Source: Mycolicibacter terrae (GTDB lineage Bacteria > Actinomycetota > Actinomycetes > Mycobacteriales > Mycobacteriaceae). Taken from it: a stretch of DNA of 64,000 bases. The stretch's first letter is position 1, and each line of letters opens with the position of its first letter. The position numbers and the translations under genes are program-made. The DNA lies in assembly GCF_010727125.1 (NCBI RefSeq), contig NZ_AP022564.1, positions 2,356,001 through 2,420,000 of the forward strand, written 5' to 3'. Below are positions 1 to 8,557 of this stretch, piece after piece. The notes beneath the pieces were generated by a model that worked only from the letters and a program-made list of their open reading frames with translations, did not search any database and was not told where the DNA came from.

Positions 1-419
1 AGGTAGAACTGGCCCTCGGGAGCCCAGCCGTTGACCATATCGACGAGCCAGGAGTTGGACGGGCTCTCGATCCAGGCATCGACCGCGGTGTAGAGCGGCT
101 GATAGAACAGCGAGTTCCACAGCGCGGTGATGTCGAACGCGCTGGTCGCGTCGGCCATGCCCGGGCTGGACGCGTCGAACCACGAACTGATGTCCCAGGC
201 GCTGCTGTCCCAGGCACTGGTGTCCCAGCCGGTGGCAGAATCCGAGACCGGGGCGAACAGGTCGGTCAGCCAGTCGAAGTCGAGGTCGGCGTGCGCCGTG
301 GGGGCTGTGGCCAACGGAGCCATACCGAACGCCAGGAACGCCGCCACAGTGCTGCCGGCGCCGGCCAGCCGCTTACCCGCTCGACGACCGTCGTTCCCCT
401 GCCGCTCCCGACCTGACAT
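1..419 (-). CDS. PGRS-type secreted protein, N-terminal part (runs off left edge)
   Basis: Reading leftward from the ATG at 419 the frame stays open to the window edge, giving 139 residues. It begins with a basic stretch and a hydrophobic segment (STVAAFLAFGMAPLATAP) ending in an alanine-rich cleavage site (THADLDF), a Sec-type signal peptide. The first ~45 residues closely match the N terminus of the PGRS protein at 37326-39539, as does the later aromatic motif (W, FYQP, DAWI). I infer the same architecture: signal peptide, short aromatic domain, then glycine-rich repeats beyond the edge. No PE domain is present. A purine-rich GGGGAA precedes the ATG. The repeat part is not visible, so the family call rests on the paralogue. 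Confidence 0.75.
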   Translation of the reverse strand, partial: MSGRERQGNDGRRAGKRLAGAGSTVAAFLAFGMAPLATAPTAHADLDFDWLTDLFAPVSDSATGWDTSAWDSSAWDISSWFDASSPGMADATSAFDITALWNSLFYQPLYTAVDAWIESPSNSWLVDMVNGWAPEGQFY

Positions 420-495
420 GTTTCCCCGCTTCTGCGCTGAAGGCGACCTGTGTAGAACTGCACAATTAGATGGCTTGTTCACGCAGACTATTCCA

Positions 496-510
496 AGGAA
501 CGGGGTTCCT
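496..510. promoter_or_regulatory. Inverted repeat upstream of the PGRS-like gene
   Basis: AGGAAC-GGG-GTTCCT is a perfect 6-bp-arm inverted repeat lying 77 bp upstream of the ATG at 419, in the 142-bp gap between the cyclase gene (ending at 562) and the PGRS-like gene. It could be an operator. I do not recognise the family, and nothing else in the gap stands out. Confidence 0.3.
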
Positions 511-561
511 CCACTCGACTGAGGGAATCGATTGCCGCAGAAAGCCGTCCGTGACGGGCAA

Positions 562-1467
562 TTACTCGGCGGCGGGAGGCTCGCGGTGAACCGCCTTGAG
601 CCGGTACATCATCAGATCGGCGGGCACACCGCTGGTCTTGGCCGCCAGCACCTGGCGGCGGGCGCGCTTGGCCACCACACCCAATTCGTCGAGGTCGGCA
701 GGGTCGATGCGCTCCAGTGTCGCCCCGGAGGCCATGATGCCGCCCTTGACCGCGCGCTCCATGACCCGGGCGGCGATGTTAACGTCCACCCCCAGCCAGT
801 CGTCGGCCAGCCGCTGCGGCCGGCCGGTGTGGATACCGGCCCGCATGCGCGGGGTGAAGCCGTTGACCTCGACCGTGCCGATGGCCTCATGGGCCTCCAG
901 CACCGCGCTCACCGCGATCAGCGGATCGCGGAACACCGCCATGATCCCGTCGCCCATCCGTTTGACGATGCGGCCCCCGGCGTCCAGCAGCGGCGGTTCC
1001 ACCGCCTGCGACACCCGCCGCAGCAGGGTCAGGGTGGCGTCGTCCCCGGACCGCAGCGACCACGTGGAGAAACCGACCAGGTCGGTGAAGACCAGCGTCG
1101 ACTCGGCGTTCGACGGCGCACGCGACATCCGCTGGGTCAGCGCCTGCCAGATCTGCAGAGCGCCCAGGCTGACCTCACGAGACGCCGCAGACCGGTCGCC
1201 CATCAGCCGGTCGGCCGCCCGCGCGGCCGCCTGCGGGCCCCCGTCACCGGCGGTGGACAGCGGATCGCCGAAATCCGGGTCCCCGGGCAGCGCCCGGCGC
1301 ACTCGCCGGACCAGGTCGACCACCCGCACGTCGTTGGTCGTTCGGTTCAACCAGGCCGCTGCCTCTTCGAGGGAGAACGAACGGCGGCGATCAGGGCTGG
1401 TCTGTTCGGGTATCTGCACCACCTCCTCGAGCTTGTCAGCCCGCCGACCGACCGGCTCGAGGTCCAT
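562..1467 (-). CDS. Class III adenylate/guanylate cyclase (Rv1647-like)
   Basis: 301-residue soluble protein that should convert ATP to cAMP. The catalytic class III cyclase domain fills the C-terminal half. Metal-binding aspartates are visible in FTDLVGFS (D129) and KRMGDGIM (D173), and the transition-state pair in VNIAAR (N230, R234). The N-terminal ~115 residues are a helical region seen in the Mtb homologue Rv1647. I chose the ATG at 1467 (MDLEPVG); the frame runs 21 codons further up, but that part is Cys/Trp/Pro-rich and unlike protein sequence of the family. The gene is divergent from the oxygenase gene at 1625, as in Mtb where Rv1645c and Rv1647 are near neighbours. Confidence 0.88.
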   Translation of the reverse strand: MDLEPVGRRADKLEEVVQIPEQTSPDRRRSFSLEEAAAWLNRTTNDVRVVDLVRRVRRALPGDPDFGDPLSTAGDGGPQAAARAADRLMGDRSAASREVSLGALQIWQALTQRMSRAPSNAESTLVFTDLVGFSTWSLRSGDDATLTLLRRVSQAVEPPLLDAGGRIVKRMGDGIMAVFRDPLIAVSAVLEAHEAIGTVEVNGFTPRMRAGIHTGRPQRLADDWLGVDVNIAARVMERAVKGGIMASGATLERIDPADLDELGVVAKRARRQVLAAKTSGVPADLMMYRLKAVHREPPAAE

Positions 1468-1568
1468 GTGCCTCAGCGTAGGGGGCGGTTGCGGCCACCA
1501 GCAACGGCCCAGGCACGTGGCACACGCCACGATCGGCGATCGTTACGCGACGCGCCCTCGATAATGTA

Positions 1569-1584
1569 GACAACGCCTGTTGTC
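1569..1584. promoter_or_regulatory. Palindromic operator-like site between cyclase and oxygenase genes
   Basis: GACAAC-GCCT-GTTGTC, 6-bp perfect arms with a 4-bp spacer, sits in the 157-bp divergent intergenic region and directly before an AT-rich stretch (CATAATTATG) that could be a -10 region for the rightward gene. TetR-family operators often have this ACAAC/GTTGT form. The regulator is not identifiable here. Confidence 0.4.
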
Positions 1585-1624
1585 ATAATTATGGTGATGT
1601 CAGCTTCACCAGACAGGAGACGTG

Positions 1625-2722
1625 ATGACCGTTACACCGACCACGTCCGCCGAGCGGGTTACGGCGCCCGCGGAGCAGAGTGCCCCCTCCAAGACCGCGC
1701 CCAAACCGGTCCCGGCCGTCGAGCCGTTGAACTCCGATTCGCTGACCTGGAAGTACTTCGGCGACATCCGCACCGGCGTGATGGGCATGTGGATCGGCAC
1801 CATCGAGAACATGTACCCCGGCCTGGGCGCCGGTGTGGAGGAGCACTCCAGCCTGTGGCGTGAGCCGCTGCAACGGGTCACCCGGTCGGTGTATCCGATC
1901 ATGGGCGTGGTCTATGACGGTGTCCGCGCCCAGCAGACCGGCGCCTCGATCCGCGACTGGCACCGCGACATCAAGGGAACCGACGCGCAGGGCCGGCGCT
2001 ATCACGCGCTCGATCCTGAGACCTTCTATTGGGCGCACGCCACGTTCTTCATGTTGATCATCAAGTTGGCCGAGTACTTCTGCGGCGGACTGACCGAGGC
2101 CGAGAAGCACCAGCTCTTCGACGAGCACGTGCAGTGGTACCGGATGTACGGCATGAGCATGCGCCCGGTGCCCAAGTCCTGGGATGAGTTCTGCGAGTAC
2201 TGGGACCGGGTCTGCGAGGAAGAGCTGGAGATGACGCCGGCCGCGCAGGGCATCCTGGATATGCGCATCCCCAAGCCGTGGTTCGTCATGATGCCGACAC
2301 CGGTGTGGGATCAGATGTTCAAGCCGGCCTTGGCCGCCCAGCGCTGGGTCGCCGCCGGGCTGTTCGAGCCGGTGGTACGCGAGAAGGCCGGTTTGCGCTG
2401 GTCGGAGGGCGACGAGGTGCTGTTCCGGCTGCTCGGCAAGGTCAGCCAGTTGGCGTTCACGTTCGTTCCCGAGGAGATCCGGCTGCATCCGCGGGCACTG
2501 GCCGGCTACCGCCGCGAGCAGGGCAAGATTCCCGCCGACGCGCCCCTGGAGGAAGCGCCGTGGGCCACGGCGCCCCCCAAGGACCGTCGCGCCACGGGGA
2601 TGCACTACGTCCCGCCGAGGAAGATGAGCCTGATCGAGCGGGCCGGTTCGCTGGTGCACAGCACCTTCTCGCTGGCCGGGGTGCGGCCGCCGCGGCCGCG
2701 ACCACGGCCCAAAGCCGCCTAG
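1625..2722 (+). CDS. Oxygenase MpaB family protein (DUF2236; Rv1645c-like)
   Basis: 365 residues resembling the ER-bound oxygenase MpaB/rubber oxygenase catalytic domain (DUF2236), a haem-dependent family; the substrate in mycobacteria is not known. Signature-like elements are the WHRDIKG region (~residue 115), the YWAHATFF helix (~135) and the RMYGMSM segment. The C-terminal tail is proline/arginine-rich (PPRPRPRPKAA). Start: AGGAGA at 1615-1620 favours ATG 1625 over the GTG one codon before it. The gene converges on tsnR; the two stop codons overlap within one CTAG palindrome at 2719-2722. Confidence 0.82.
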   Translation: MTVTPTTSAERVTAPAEQSAPSKTAPKPVPAVEPLNSDSLTWKYFGDIRTGVMGMWIGTIENMYPGLGAGVEEHSSLWREPLQRVTRSVYPIMGVVYDGVRAQQTGASIRDWHRDIKGTDAQGRRYHALDPETFYWAHATFFMLIIKLAEYFCGGLTEAEKHQLFDEHVQWYRMYGMSMRPVPKSWDEFCEYWDRVCEEELEMTPAAQGILDMRIPKPWFVMMPTPVWDQMFKPALAAQRWVAAGLFEPVVREKAGLRWSEGDEVLFRLLGKVSQLAFTFVPEEIRLHPRALAGYRREQGKIPADAPLEEAPWATAPPKDRRATGMHYVPPRKMSLIERAGSLVHSTFSLAGVRPPRPRPRPKAA

Positions 2723-3510
2723 GGGCCGGCGGCGCCGCGCTGCGCCCGCGCGCTCTGGTACAAGCAGATCGCCGCTGCCGCAGCCACATTCAAACTCTCC
2801 GCGCCGCCGGACATCGGGATCCGAACCCGGTGGTCCGCGGCGGCCGCGGCGGCTGCCGGCAACCCCTGGGCTTCCGGGCCGAACAGCCAGGCGGTGGGCG
2901 CCACCAACATCGGGTCGGCCTCGTCGAGGCTCAGCTCGCCGTCCGGCGCCGTCGCCAGCACCTGCAGGCCGGCCTCCCCCAATGCCGTCAGCACGGCATC
3001 GGTGTCGGCGGCCACCACCACCGGGACGTTGAAGATGCTGCCCGCCGAGGCGCGCAAGCACTTGCCGTTGTAGGGATCGACGCTGTTGCCGGTCAACACC
3101 ACCAGCCCGGCGCCGGTGGCGTCGGCGATGCGGATCAGGGTGCCGGCATTACCCGGCTCGCCGATCCCCACCGCCACGGCCACCAGCGGCGGCGCGTCGG
3201 CCAGCGAGACCTGCAGATCTGGTTCCGGGAGCGCGCACACCGCGACCAGACCGGCCGGGGTGACGGTGTCCGACAACGCTTTTGCCGCCCGGTCGGTGAC
3301 CGGGTGCACCGGCGCCTGTGCTGAGGCCAGCAGCTCACCGTGACGCTGCGCCGCCGCCTCGGTGGCGAAGACCTCGATGACCAGGCCACGACGGATCGCG
3401 GCCTCGATCAGATTGGGGCCCTCGGCCAGGAAGCGCTGTTCGCGCTTCCTGGTTACATGCCGGTGCAGCTTGACCGCCGCGACCACGCGGGCCGAACGTT
3501 CGGTCAGCAT
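2719..3510 (-). CDS. tsnR: SpoU-family rRNA/tRNA 2'-O-methyltransferase TsnR
   Basis: 263 residues; AdoMet-dependent 2'-O-ribose methyltransferase of the SPOUT (TrmH) superfamily. The three family motifs are clear: motif 1 GIGEPGNAGTLIRIADATGA, motif 2 LFGPEAQGLP and motif 3 RIPMSGGAESLNVA. The N-terminal ~90 residues form the substrate-binding domain (RKREQRFLAEGPNLIEAA). I chose ATG 3510 because the longer frame overlaps rplT with no family-like sequence. It lies 11 bp after rplT on the same strand, so it is probably the last gene of the infC-rpmI-rplT-tsnR operon, as in Mtb Rv1641-Rv1644. The exact RNA target is not predictable. Confidence 0.9.
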   Translation of the reverse strand: MLTERSARVVAAVKLHRHVTRKREQRFLAEGPNLIEAAIRRGLVIEVFATEAAAQRHGELLASAQAPVHPVTDRAAKALSDTVTPAGLVAVCALPEPDLQVSLADAPPLVAVAVGIGEPGNAGTLIRIADATGAGLVVLTGNSVDPYNGKCLRASAGSIFNVPVVVAADTDAVLTALGEAGLQVLATAPDGELSLDEADPMLVAPTAWLFGPEAQGLPAAAAAAADHRVRIPMSGGAESLNVAAAAAICLYQSARAQRGAAGP

Positions 3511-3521
3511 CGGCGCAGGTG

Positions 3522-3911
3522 TCAGGCGGCCTCGCCGGAAGGCGCGTTGACATCCTCGGGCAGCGCGGCCTTGGCGACCTCGACCAGCGCGGTGAACGCG
3601 TCCGCGTCGCTGACGGCGATCTCGGCGAGGTTCTTGCGGTCCACCTCGACACCGGCGGCCTTGAGACCCTGGATCAGCCGGTTGTAGGTGACGCCGTTGG
3701 CGCGGGCCGCCGCGTTGATCCGGGTGATCCACAGCTTGCGGAAGTCACCCTTGCGGGCACGACGGTCACGGTAGGCGTAGGTCAGCGAATGCAGCTGCTG
3801 CTCTTTGGCCTTGCGGTACAGCCGCGACCGCTGGCCACGGTAGCCTTTCGAGGCCTTCAGGATGGTGCGACGCTTCTTCTGGGCATTGACTGCCCGTTTC
3901 ACGCGTGCCAT
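3522..3911 (-). CDS. rplT: 50S ribosomal protein L20
   Basis: 129 residues, full length, starting [20 protein letters not shown] and containing the conserved basic N-terminal extension and the IDRLIQ-like helix region ([12 protein letters not shown]). L20 is an early-assembly 23S rRNA binder. In other bacteria it also represses its own operon by binding the infC leader; a structured leader with a terminator hairpin lies upstream of infC here. It lies 55 bp after rpmI on the same strand. Confidence 0.97.
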   Translation of the reverse strand: MARVKRAVNAQKKRRTILKASKGYRGQRSRLYRKAKEQQLHSLTYAYRDRRARKGDFRKLWITRINAAARANGVTYNRLIQGLKAAGVEVDRKNLAEIAVSDADAFTALVEVAKAALPEDVNAPSGEAA

Positions 3912-3966
3912 GGGGTGTTCCTACTCTCGTTGGGACGTAAAGGATTGGCGTTGCTCGGAGCGGCTG

Positions 3967-4161
3967 TCAGCCGTTGAGCATCGCGTTGACGCGCTTGGTG
4001 TCGCTGGGAGCCACCTCGGTGCGCCCGGCCAGCCGGCGCGTGCGGGTGCTCGGCTTGTGCTCGAGCAGGTGGCGACGGTTGGCCTTCTGCCGCATGATCT
4101 TGCCGGTGCCGGTGCGACGGAACCGCTTTGCGGCGCCACTGTGGGTTTTCGCCTTGGGCAT
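3967..4161 (-). CDS. rpmI: 50S ribosomal protein L35
   Basis: 64 residues, full length, very basic ([20 protein letters not shown] at the start). A structural component of the large subunit, situated in the canonical infC-rpmI-rplT cluster, 24 bp downstream of infC. Confidence 0.97.
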   Translation of the reverse strand: MPKAKTHSGAAKRFRRTGTGKIMRQKANRRHLLEHKPSTRTRRLAGRTEVAPSDTKRVNAMLNG

Positions 4162-4185
4162 GTTTCCTCAGTTCTGGTGTCGGGG

Positions 4186-4815
4186 TCAGTTATCGGGTGT
4201 GGGCTCGGCCGCGTCCGCCGGGGTCTCCTGGGCGGGTGCGGGTGCGGCTGCGGGTTTAACCGCGCCTCCGCCGGCATCCTCTGCCGCCTTGGCCCGGGTT
4301 TTCGCGCCGCGGTGCGGTGCCAGCACCATCGTCATGTTGCGCCCGTCCTGCTTGGCGGAGGTCTCGACGAATCCGTACTCGGCGACGTCGGCGCCCAGTC
4401 GCTGCAACAGCCGGTAGCCCAGTTCGGGCCGGGACTGCTCGCGTCCGCGGAACATGATCGTCACCTTGACCTTCGCCCCGGCTTCGAGGAAGCGGACCAC
4501 ATGGCCCTTCTTCGTCGCGTAGTCGTGGTCGTCGATCTTGGGGCGCAGCTTCTGTTCCTTGACGACGGTCTGCTGCTGGTTCTTGCGAGACTCGCGCTCC
4601 TTTTGGGCCGCCTCGTACTTGTACTTGCCGTAGTCCATGATCTTGCAAACCGGCGGTTTGGCGGTCGGGGCTACTTCGACAAGGTCGAGATCGGCATCCG
4701 CGGCGACGCGAAGCGCATCTTCGATGCGCACGATGCCTACCTGCTCCCCTCCCGGGCCGATCAAACGGACCTCAGGTACGCGAATGCGCTCGTTGACGCG
4801 GATCTCAGTGCTGAT
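4186..4815 (-). CDS. infC: Translation initiation factor IF-3 with AUC start codon
   Basis: 209 residues if initiated at ATC 4815-4813 ([20 protein letters not shown]). IF-3 binds the 30S subunit, prevents premature joining of 50S and checks the start-codon/initiator-tRNA pairing. N domain is residues ~1-80, linker [19 protein letters not shown] domain with [20 protein letters not shown] and [13 protein letters not shown], then a Pro/Ala-rich tail of ~35 residues typical of actinobacteria. No ATG, GTG or TTG lies where homologues begin, and AGGGAGG at 4820-4826 sits 4 nt before the ATC. A rare start is the family's known autoregulatory device (E. coli infC uses AUU). First gene of the operon, behind a long structured leader. 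Confidence 0.93.
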   Translation of the reverse strand: MSTEIRVNERIRVPEVRLIGPGGEQVGIVRIEDALRVAADADLDLVEVAPTAKPPVCKIMDYGKYKYEAAQKERESRKNQQQTVVKEQKLRPKIDDHDYATKKGHVVRFLEAGAKVKVTIMFRGREQSRPELGYRLLQRLGADVAEYGFVETSAKQDGRNMTMVLAPHRGAKTRAKAAEDAGGGAVKPAAAPAPAQETPADAAEPTPDN

Positions 4816-4819
4816 GGGA

Positions 4820-4826
4820 CCTCCCT
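4820..4826 (-). promoter_or_regulatory. Shine-Dalgarno that decides the AUC start of infC
   Basis: Minus-strand AGGGAGG, 4 nt before ATC 4815. It is the only strong ribosome-binding site near the conserved N terminus of IF-3, and no standard start codon follows it in frame. Confidence 0.8.
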
Positions 4827-4895
4827 GGGTAGTCTTTCGGTCGCGGCCGCCGCAGTGCTCGTCCGGACGCAGCGGCGCTGAAACCACCCACCAGC

Positions 4896-4920
4896 AAAAA
4901 AGCCCTGCACGAAGCAGGGC
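4896..4920 (-). terminator. Hairpin with T-run inside the infC leader (probable attenuator)
   Basis: On the minus strand GCCCTGC-TTCGT-GCAGGGC is followed by six Ts: a textbook intrinsic terminator. It lies 80 nt before the infC start and points toward infC, so it would stop transcription inside the leader. The rest of the leader (4921-5100) holds further stems, such as GCAGGCGGT-GCGA-ACCGCCTGC, that could form alternative structures. No other intrinsic terminator with a T-run was noticed in the window. Confidence 0.8.
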
Positions 4921-5093
4921 CCGATACCGACCGATCGCGGCTCCGATACCATCGGGCCGCCTGCGCGGTGCGCAGAGCAGGCGGTTCGCACCGCCTGCGA
5001 CCGGACCACTTCGCCTACGGATTGCTCCTCGGCTAGTGGTGGGAGGGAACTCCACTTGCTGTCCTGGCTTACGCCGGGACGGTCGCGGCACAC

Positions 5094-5099
5094 AGTCTA
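5094..5099 (-). promoter_or_regulatory. Possible -10 box of the infC operon
   Basis: Minus-strand TAGACT fits the mycobacterial TANNNT -10 pattern and would give a leader of roughly 270 nt containing the attenuator hairpin. No good -35 is visible. The 374-bp region 4816-5189 thus holds the infC leader and the divergent lysX promoter; I see no gene in it. Confidence 0.35.
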
Positions 5100-5175
5100 G
5101 CAGCAGTTCCGCATTCCTCCAGCCGGGCGGTTCGGCCCCGGGCGGGCCTCACACCCTTTTCCCGGTTTGACTGCT

Positions 5176-5181
5176 TATTCT
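5176..5181 (+). promoter_or_regulatory. -10 box of lysX, leaderless start
   Basis: TATTCT ends 8 nt before ATG 5190, which would place transcription initiation at or next to the start codon. There is no Shine-Dalgarno sequence in front of lysX, so a leaderless mRNA is likely. Confidence 0.5.
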
Positions 5182-5189
5182 CGCGGGCT

Positions 5190-8100
5190 ATGACCCTGAC
5201 AGTGCCGCGCTCGCGCAGCCGCTCGACCTCGCGCTTGCACTGGGTGCCCGCGGCAGCCGCCTGGGCCGTCGGCACCGCCGCCACGTTGTCGCTGCTGGCG
5301 AGCATGTCCCCGGTGATCCGCTGGGTCATCCGGGTGCCCCGGGAGTTCATCGACAAATACCTGTTCAACTTCCCTGACACCAGCCTGGCCTGGACGTTCG
5401 TGCTGGGACTGCTGGCCGCGGCGCTCAGCGCCCGCAAGCGCATCGCCTGGTGGCTGCTGATCGCCAACCTGCTGGTCGCCGGCGGCTGGAACGTCAGCCG
5501 GCTGGTGTCGGGCAGCGCGGACCGGCTGCAAATCATCAGCGGCGCCGCCGGCCTGGCCCTGCACGCCGCCGCCCTGGCGGTGCTGCTCCTGGCCCGCGGC
5601 GAGTTCTGGGCCAAGGTCCGCCGCGGCGCCCTGCTCAAGTCCGCGACGGCCCTGGCCGCGGGCTGGGCGGTGGCGATCCTGCTGTGCTGGGGGCTCATCG
5701 AGCTGTTCCCCGGGAGCGTCGAGCGGCCGTGGCGGCTGCCGTACGTGGTGAACCGGGTGGTCGGCTTCGCCCTGCTGGAACCGGATTTCTTCCCGGGCAA
5801 GCCCGACTTCGGGCTCAAAGCACTGTGCGGGCTGCTCGGGGCGCTGGCCCTGATCATCGCCGCGATCGTGCTGTTCTTGTCCCAGCGCGCCGACAACGCC
5901 CTGACCGGCCAGGACGAGTCGGCGATCCGCGGGCTGCTCGAACAGTACGGGCAGAACGACTCGCTGGGTTACTTCGCCACCCGCCGCGACAAGTCGGTGG
6001 TGTTCGCCCCCAACGGGCGCGCCGCCATCACCTACCGAGTCGAGGTGGGCGTCTGCCTGGCCAGCGGCGACCCGGTCGGCGACCCGCGGGCTTGGCCGCA
6101 GGCCATCAACTCCTGGCTGCACATCTGCCAGGAATACGGCTGGGCGCCCGGCGTCATGGGCGCCAGCTTCGCCGGTGCGCAAGCCTTTCGGGAGGCCGGC
6201 CTGAGTGCCCTGGAGCTCGGTGACGAGGCGATCCTGCGAGCCTCGGAGTTCAAGCTGTCCGGACCGGACATGCGTGCGGTGCGCCAAGCGGTGACCCGGG
6301 CCCGCCGGTCGGGGCTGACGGTGCGGATGCGCCGGCACGGCGACATCGGCGCCGACGAGATGGCCCGGGTGATCGAGCGCGCCGACGCCTGGCGCGACAC
6401 CGAAACCGAGCGCGGCTTCTCGATGGCGCTGGGCCGGCTGGGTGACCCCGCCGACGCCGACTGCCTGCTGGTCGAGGCGGTGCGCGGCGACCCGCGAACC
6501 GGCTCACCCAACGGCGAAGTGCTGGCGATGCTGTCGCTGGTGCCGTGGGGGCGCAGCGGGGTATCGCTGGATCTGATGCGCCGATCCCCGCAATCCCCCA
6601 ACGGCACCATCGAGTTGATGGTCAGCGAACTGGCGCTGCAGGCCGCCACCATTGGCGTCAGCCGCATCTCGCTGAACTTCGCGATGTTCCGGGCGGCGTT
6701 CGAGCAGGGCGCCCAGCTGGGGGCCGGCCCGGTGCTGCGGGCGTGGCGCCGGCTGCTGATGTTTTTCTCACGCTGGTGGCAATTGGAGACGCTGTACCGC
6801 TCGAACATGAAATACCAGCCCGACTGGGTGCCGCGTTACGCCTGCTACGAGGACACCCGGCTGATCCCCCGGGTCGGGGTCGCCTCGGTGATCGCCGAAG
6901 GTTTTCTGGTGCTGCCGTTCTCCCGGCGCAACGAACAGCACACCGGACACCATTCGTCGGTGCCGGCGGCGGTGGCGGCCACCGGACGGCTGCACGCCGA
7001 CGGCAGCGCCCCCGACGCCGCGGCCACCGCGGCCGACGCACCCGAATCCGACGCGACGCTCCCCCGGCTTCCCGAACAGGTCCGGGTTCGGATGGCCAAG
7101 CTGAAATCGTTGCAGGACAGCGGCATTGATGCCTACCCGGTGGGCCGCCCGCCCGGTCACACCATCGCCCAGGCGTTGCAGGGCGGCGCCGAGGAGACCG
7201 TCTCGGTGGCCGGGCGGGTGCTGCGGATGCGCGACTACGGCGGCGTACTGTTCGCCCAGTTGCGCGACTGGTCGGGTGAAGTCCAGCTGCTGCTGGACAA
7301 TTCGGTTCTGGCCGCAGTCGGCGAGGCACGGGCCGCGGACTTCGGCTCGACGGTCGATCTGGGCGACCTGATCGAGGCGACCGGCCAGATGGGCCACAGC
7401 CGCAACGGGACGCCGTCACTGTTGGTGACGCACTGGCGGCTGGTCGGCAAGTGCCTGCGCCCGCTGCCCGACAAGTGGAAGGGCCTGACCGATCCCGAGG
7501 CCCGGGTGCGGACCCGCTATGTGGACCTGGCAATCAACACGCAAGCCCGGGAGCTCATCGCGGCCCGCAGCAATGTGTTGCGCTCGATCCGGGACACGTT
7601 GTTCGCCAAGGGATTCCTGGAGGTCGAGACTCCGATCCTGCAGCAGTTGCACGGCGGGGCCAACGCCCGCCCGTTCGTCACCCACATCAACGCCTACGAC
7701 CTCGACCTCTACCTGCGGATCGCGCCGGAGCTCTACCTCAAGCGATTGTGCGTGGGCGGGGTGGAGCGGGTGTTCGAGCTGGGCCGGGCGTTTCGCAACG
7801 AAGGCGTCGACTTCAGCCACAACCCGGAGTTCACCCTGCTCGAGGCGTACCAGGCCCACGCCGACTACCGCACCTGGATCGACGGGGCGCGCGAGCTGAT
7901 CCAGAACGCCGCGGTGGCGGCCCACGGCGCGCCGGTGGTGATGCGGCCATGCGCCGACGGCCGGTGGGAAGCGGTGGACATCTCCGGGCCGTGGCCGGTG
8001 CGCACCGTGCACGACGCAGTCTCGGAGGCCCTCGGCGAGCAGATCGACGCCGACACCGACCTGGGCACGCTGCGGCGGTTGTGCGACGGCGTGGGCGTGC

Positions 8101-8531
8101 ACTTCCTGCGGCAGTGGGATGCCGGGGCGGTGGTGCTCGAGCTCTACGAGCATCTGGTGGAGGCCCGCACCGAGCGGCCCACCTTCTACACCGACTTCCC
8201 CACCTCGGTGTCGCCACTGACCCGGCCGCACCGCTGCAAGCCGGGGGTGGCCGAGCGGTGGGATCTGGTGGCCTGGGGTGTCGAACTGGGCACCGCCTAC
8301 AGCGAGCTCACCGACCCGGTGGAACAGCGTCGCCGGCTGCATCAACAGTCGCTGCTGGCCGCCGGCGGCGATGTCGAGGCCATGGAACTCGACGAGGACT
8401 TCCTGCAGGCCATGGAGTACGCGATGGCCCCGACCGGCGGCCTCGGGATGGGCGTCGACCGGGTCGTGATGCTCATCACCGGCCACAGCATCCGCGACAC
8501 CCTGCCGTTCCCGCTGGCCAAACCGCGCTGA
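5190..8531 (+). CDS. lysX: Bifunctional lysylphosphatidylglycerol synthase / lysyl-tRNA synthetase
   Basis: 1113 residues; charges tRNA-Lys and transfers lysine to phosphatidylglycerol, lowering envelope charge and conferring cationic-peptide tolerance in Mtb. Residues ~20-235 hold several membrane helices, ~245-570 the MprF-like acyltransferase domain (DUF2156), ~580-630 an Ala/Asp-rich linker. The synthetase part follows: OB-fold ([20 protein letters not shown]), class II motif 2 ([15 protein letters not shown], ~868) and motif 3 ([12 protein letters not shown], ~1084). Length compares with 1172 in Mtb. The mRNA is probably leaderless. The gene is divergent from infC, as in Mtb Rv1640c. Confidence 0.95.
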   Translation: MTLTVPRSRSRSTSRLHWVPAAAAWAVGTAATLSLLASMSPVIRWVIRVPREFIDKYLFNFPDTSLAWTFVLGLLAAALSARKRIAWWLLIANLLVAGGWNVSRLVSGSADRLQIISGAAGLALHAAALAVLLLARGEFWAKVRRGALLKSATALAAGWAVAILLCWGLIELFPGSVERPWRLPYVVNRVVGFALLEPDFFPGKPDFGLKALCGLLGALALIIAAIVLFLSQRADNALTGQDESAIRGLLEQYGQNDSLGYFATRRDKSVVFAPNGRAAITYRVEVGVCLASGDPVGDPRAWPQAINSWLHICQEYGWAPGVMGASFAGAQAFREAGLSALELGDEAILRASEFKLSGPDMRAVRQAVTRARRSGLTVRMRRHGDIGADEMARVIERADAWRDTETERGFSMALGRLGDPADADCLLVEAVRGDPRTGSPNGEVLAMLSLVPWGRSGVSLDLMRRSPQSPNGTIELMVSELALQAATIGVSRISLNFAMFRAAFEQGAQLGAGPVLRAWRRLLMFFSRWWQLETLYRSNMKYQPDWVPRYACYEDTRLIPRVGVASVIAEGFLVLPFSRRNEQHTGHHSSVPAAVAATGRLHADGSAPDAAATAADAPESDATLPRLPEQVRVRMAKLKSLQDSGIDAYPVGRPPGHTIAQALQGGAEETVSVAGRVLRMRDYGGVLFAQLRDWSGEVQLLLDNSVLAAVGEARAADFGSTVDLGDLIEATGQMGHSRNGTPSLLVTHWRLVGKCLRPLPDKWKGLTDPEARVRTRYVDLAINTQARELIAARSNVLRSIRDTLFAKGFLEVETPILQQLHGGANARPFVTHINAYDLDLYLRIAPELYLKRLCVGGVERVFELGRAFRNEGVDFSHNPEFTLLEAYQAHADYRTWIDGARELIQNAAVAAHGAPVVMRPCADGRWEAVDISGPWPVRTVHDAVSEALGEQIDADTDLGTLRRLCDGVGVHFLRQWDAGAVVLELYEHLVEARTERPTFYTDFPTSVSPLTRPHRCKPGVAERWDLVAWGVELGTAYSELTDPVEQRRRLHQQSLLAAGGDVEAMELDEDFLQAMEYAMAPTGGLGMGVDRVVMLITGHSIRDTLPFPLAKPR

Positions 8532-8557
8532 CCGGAATTCCGGTCCATCATGGAGGG

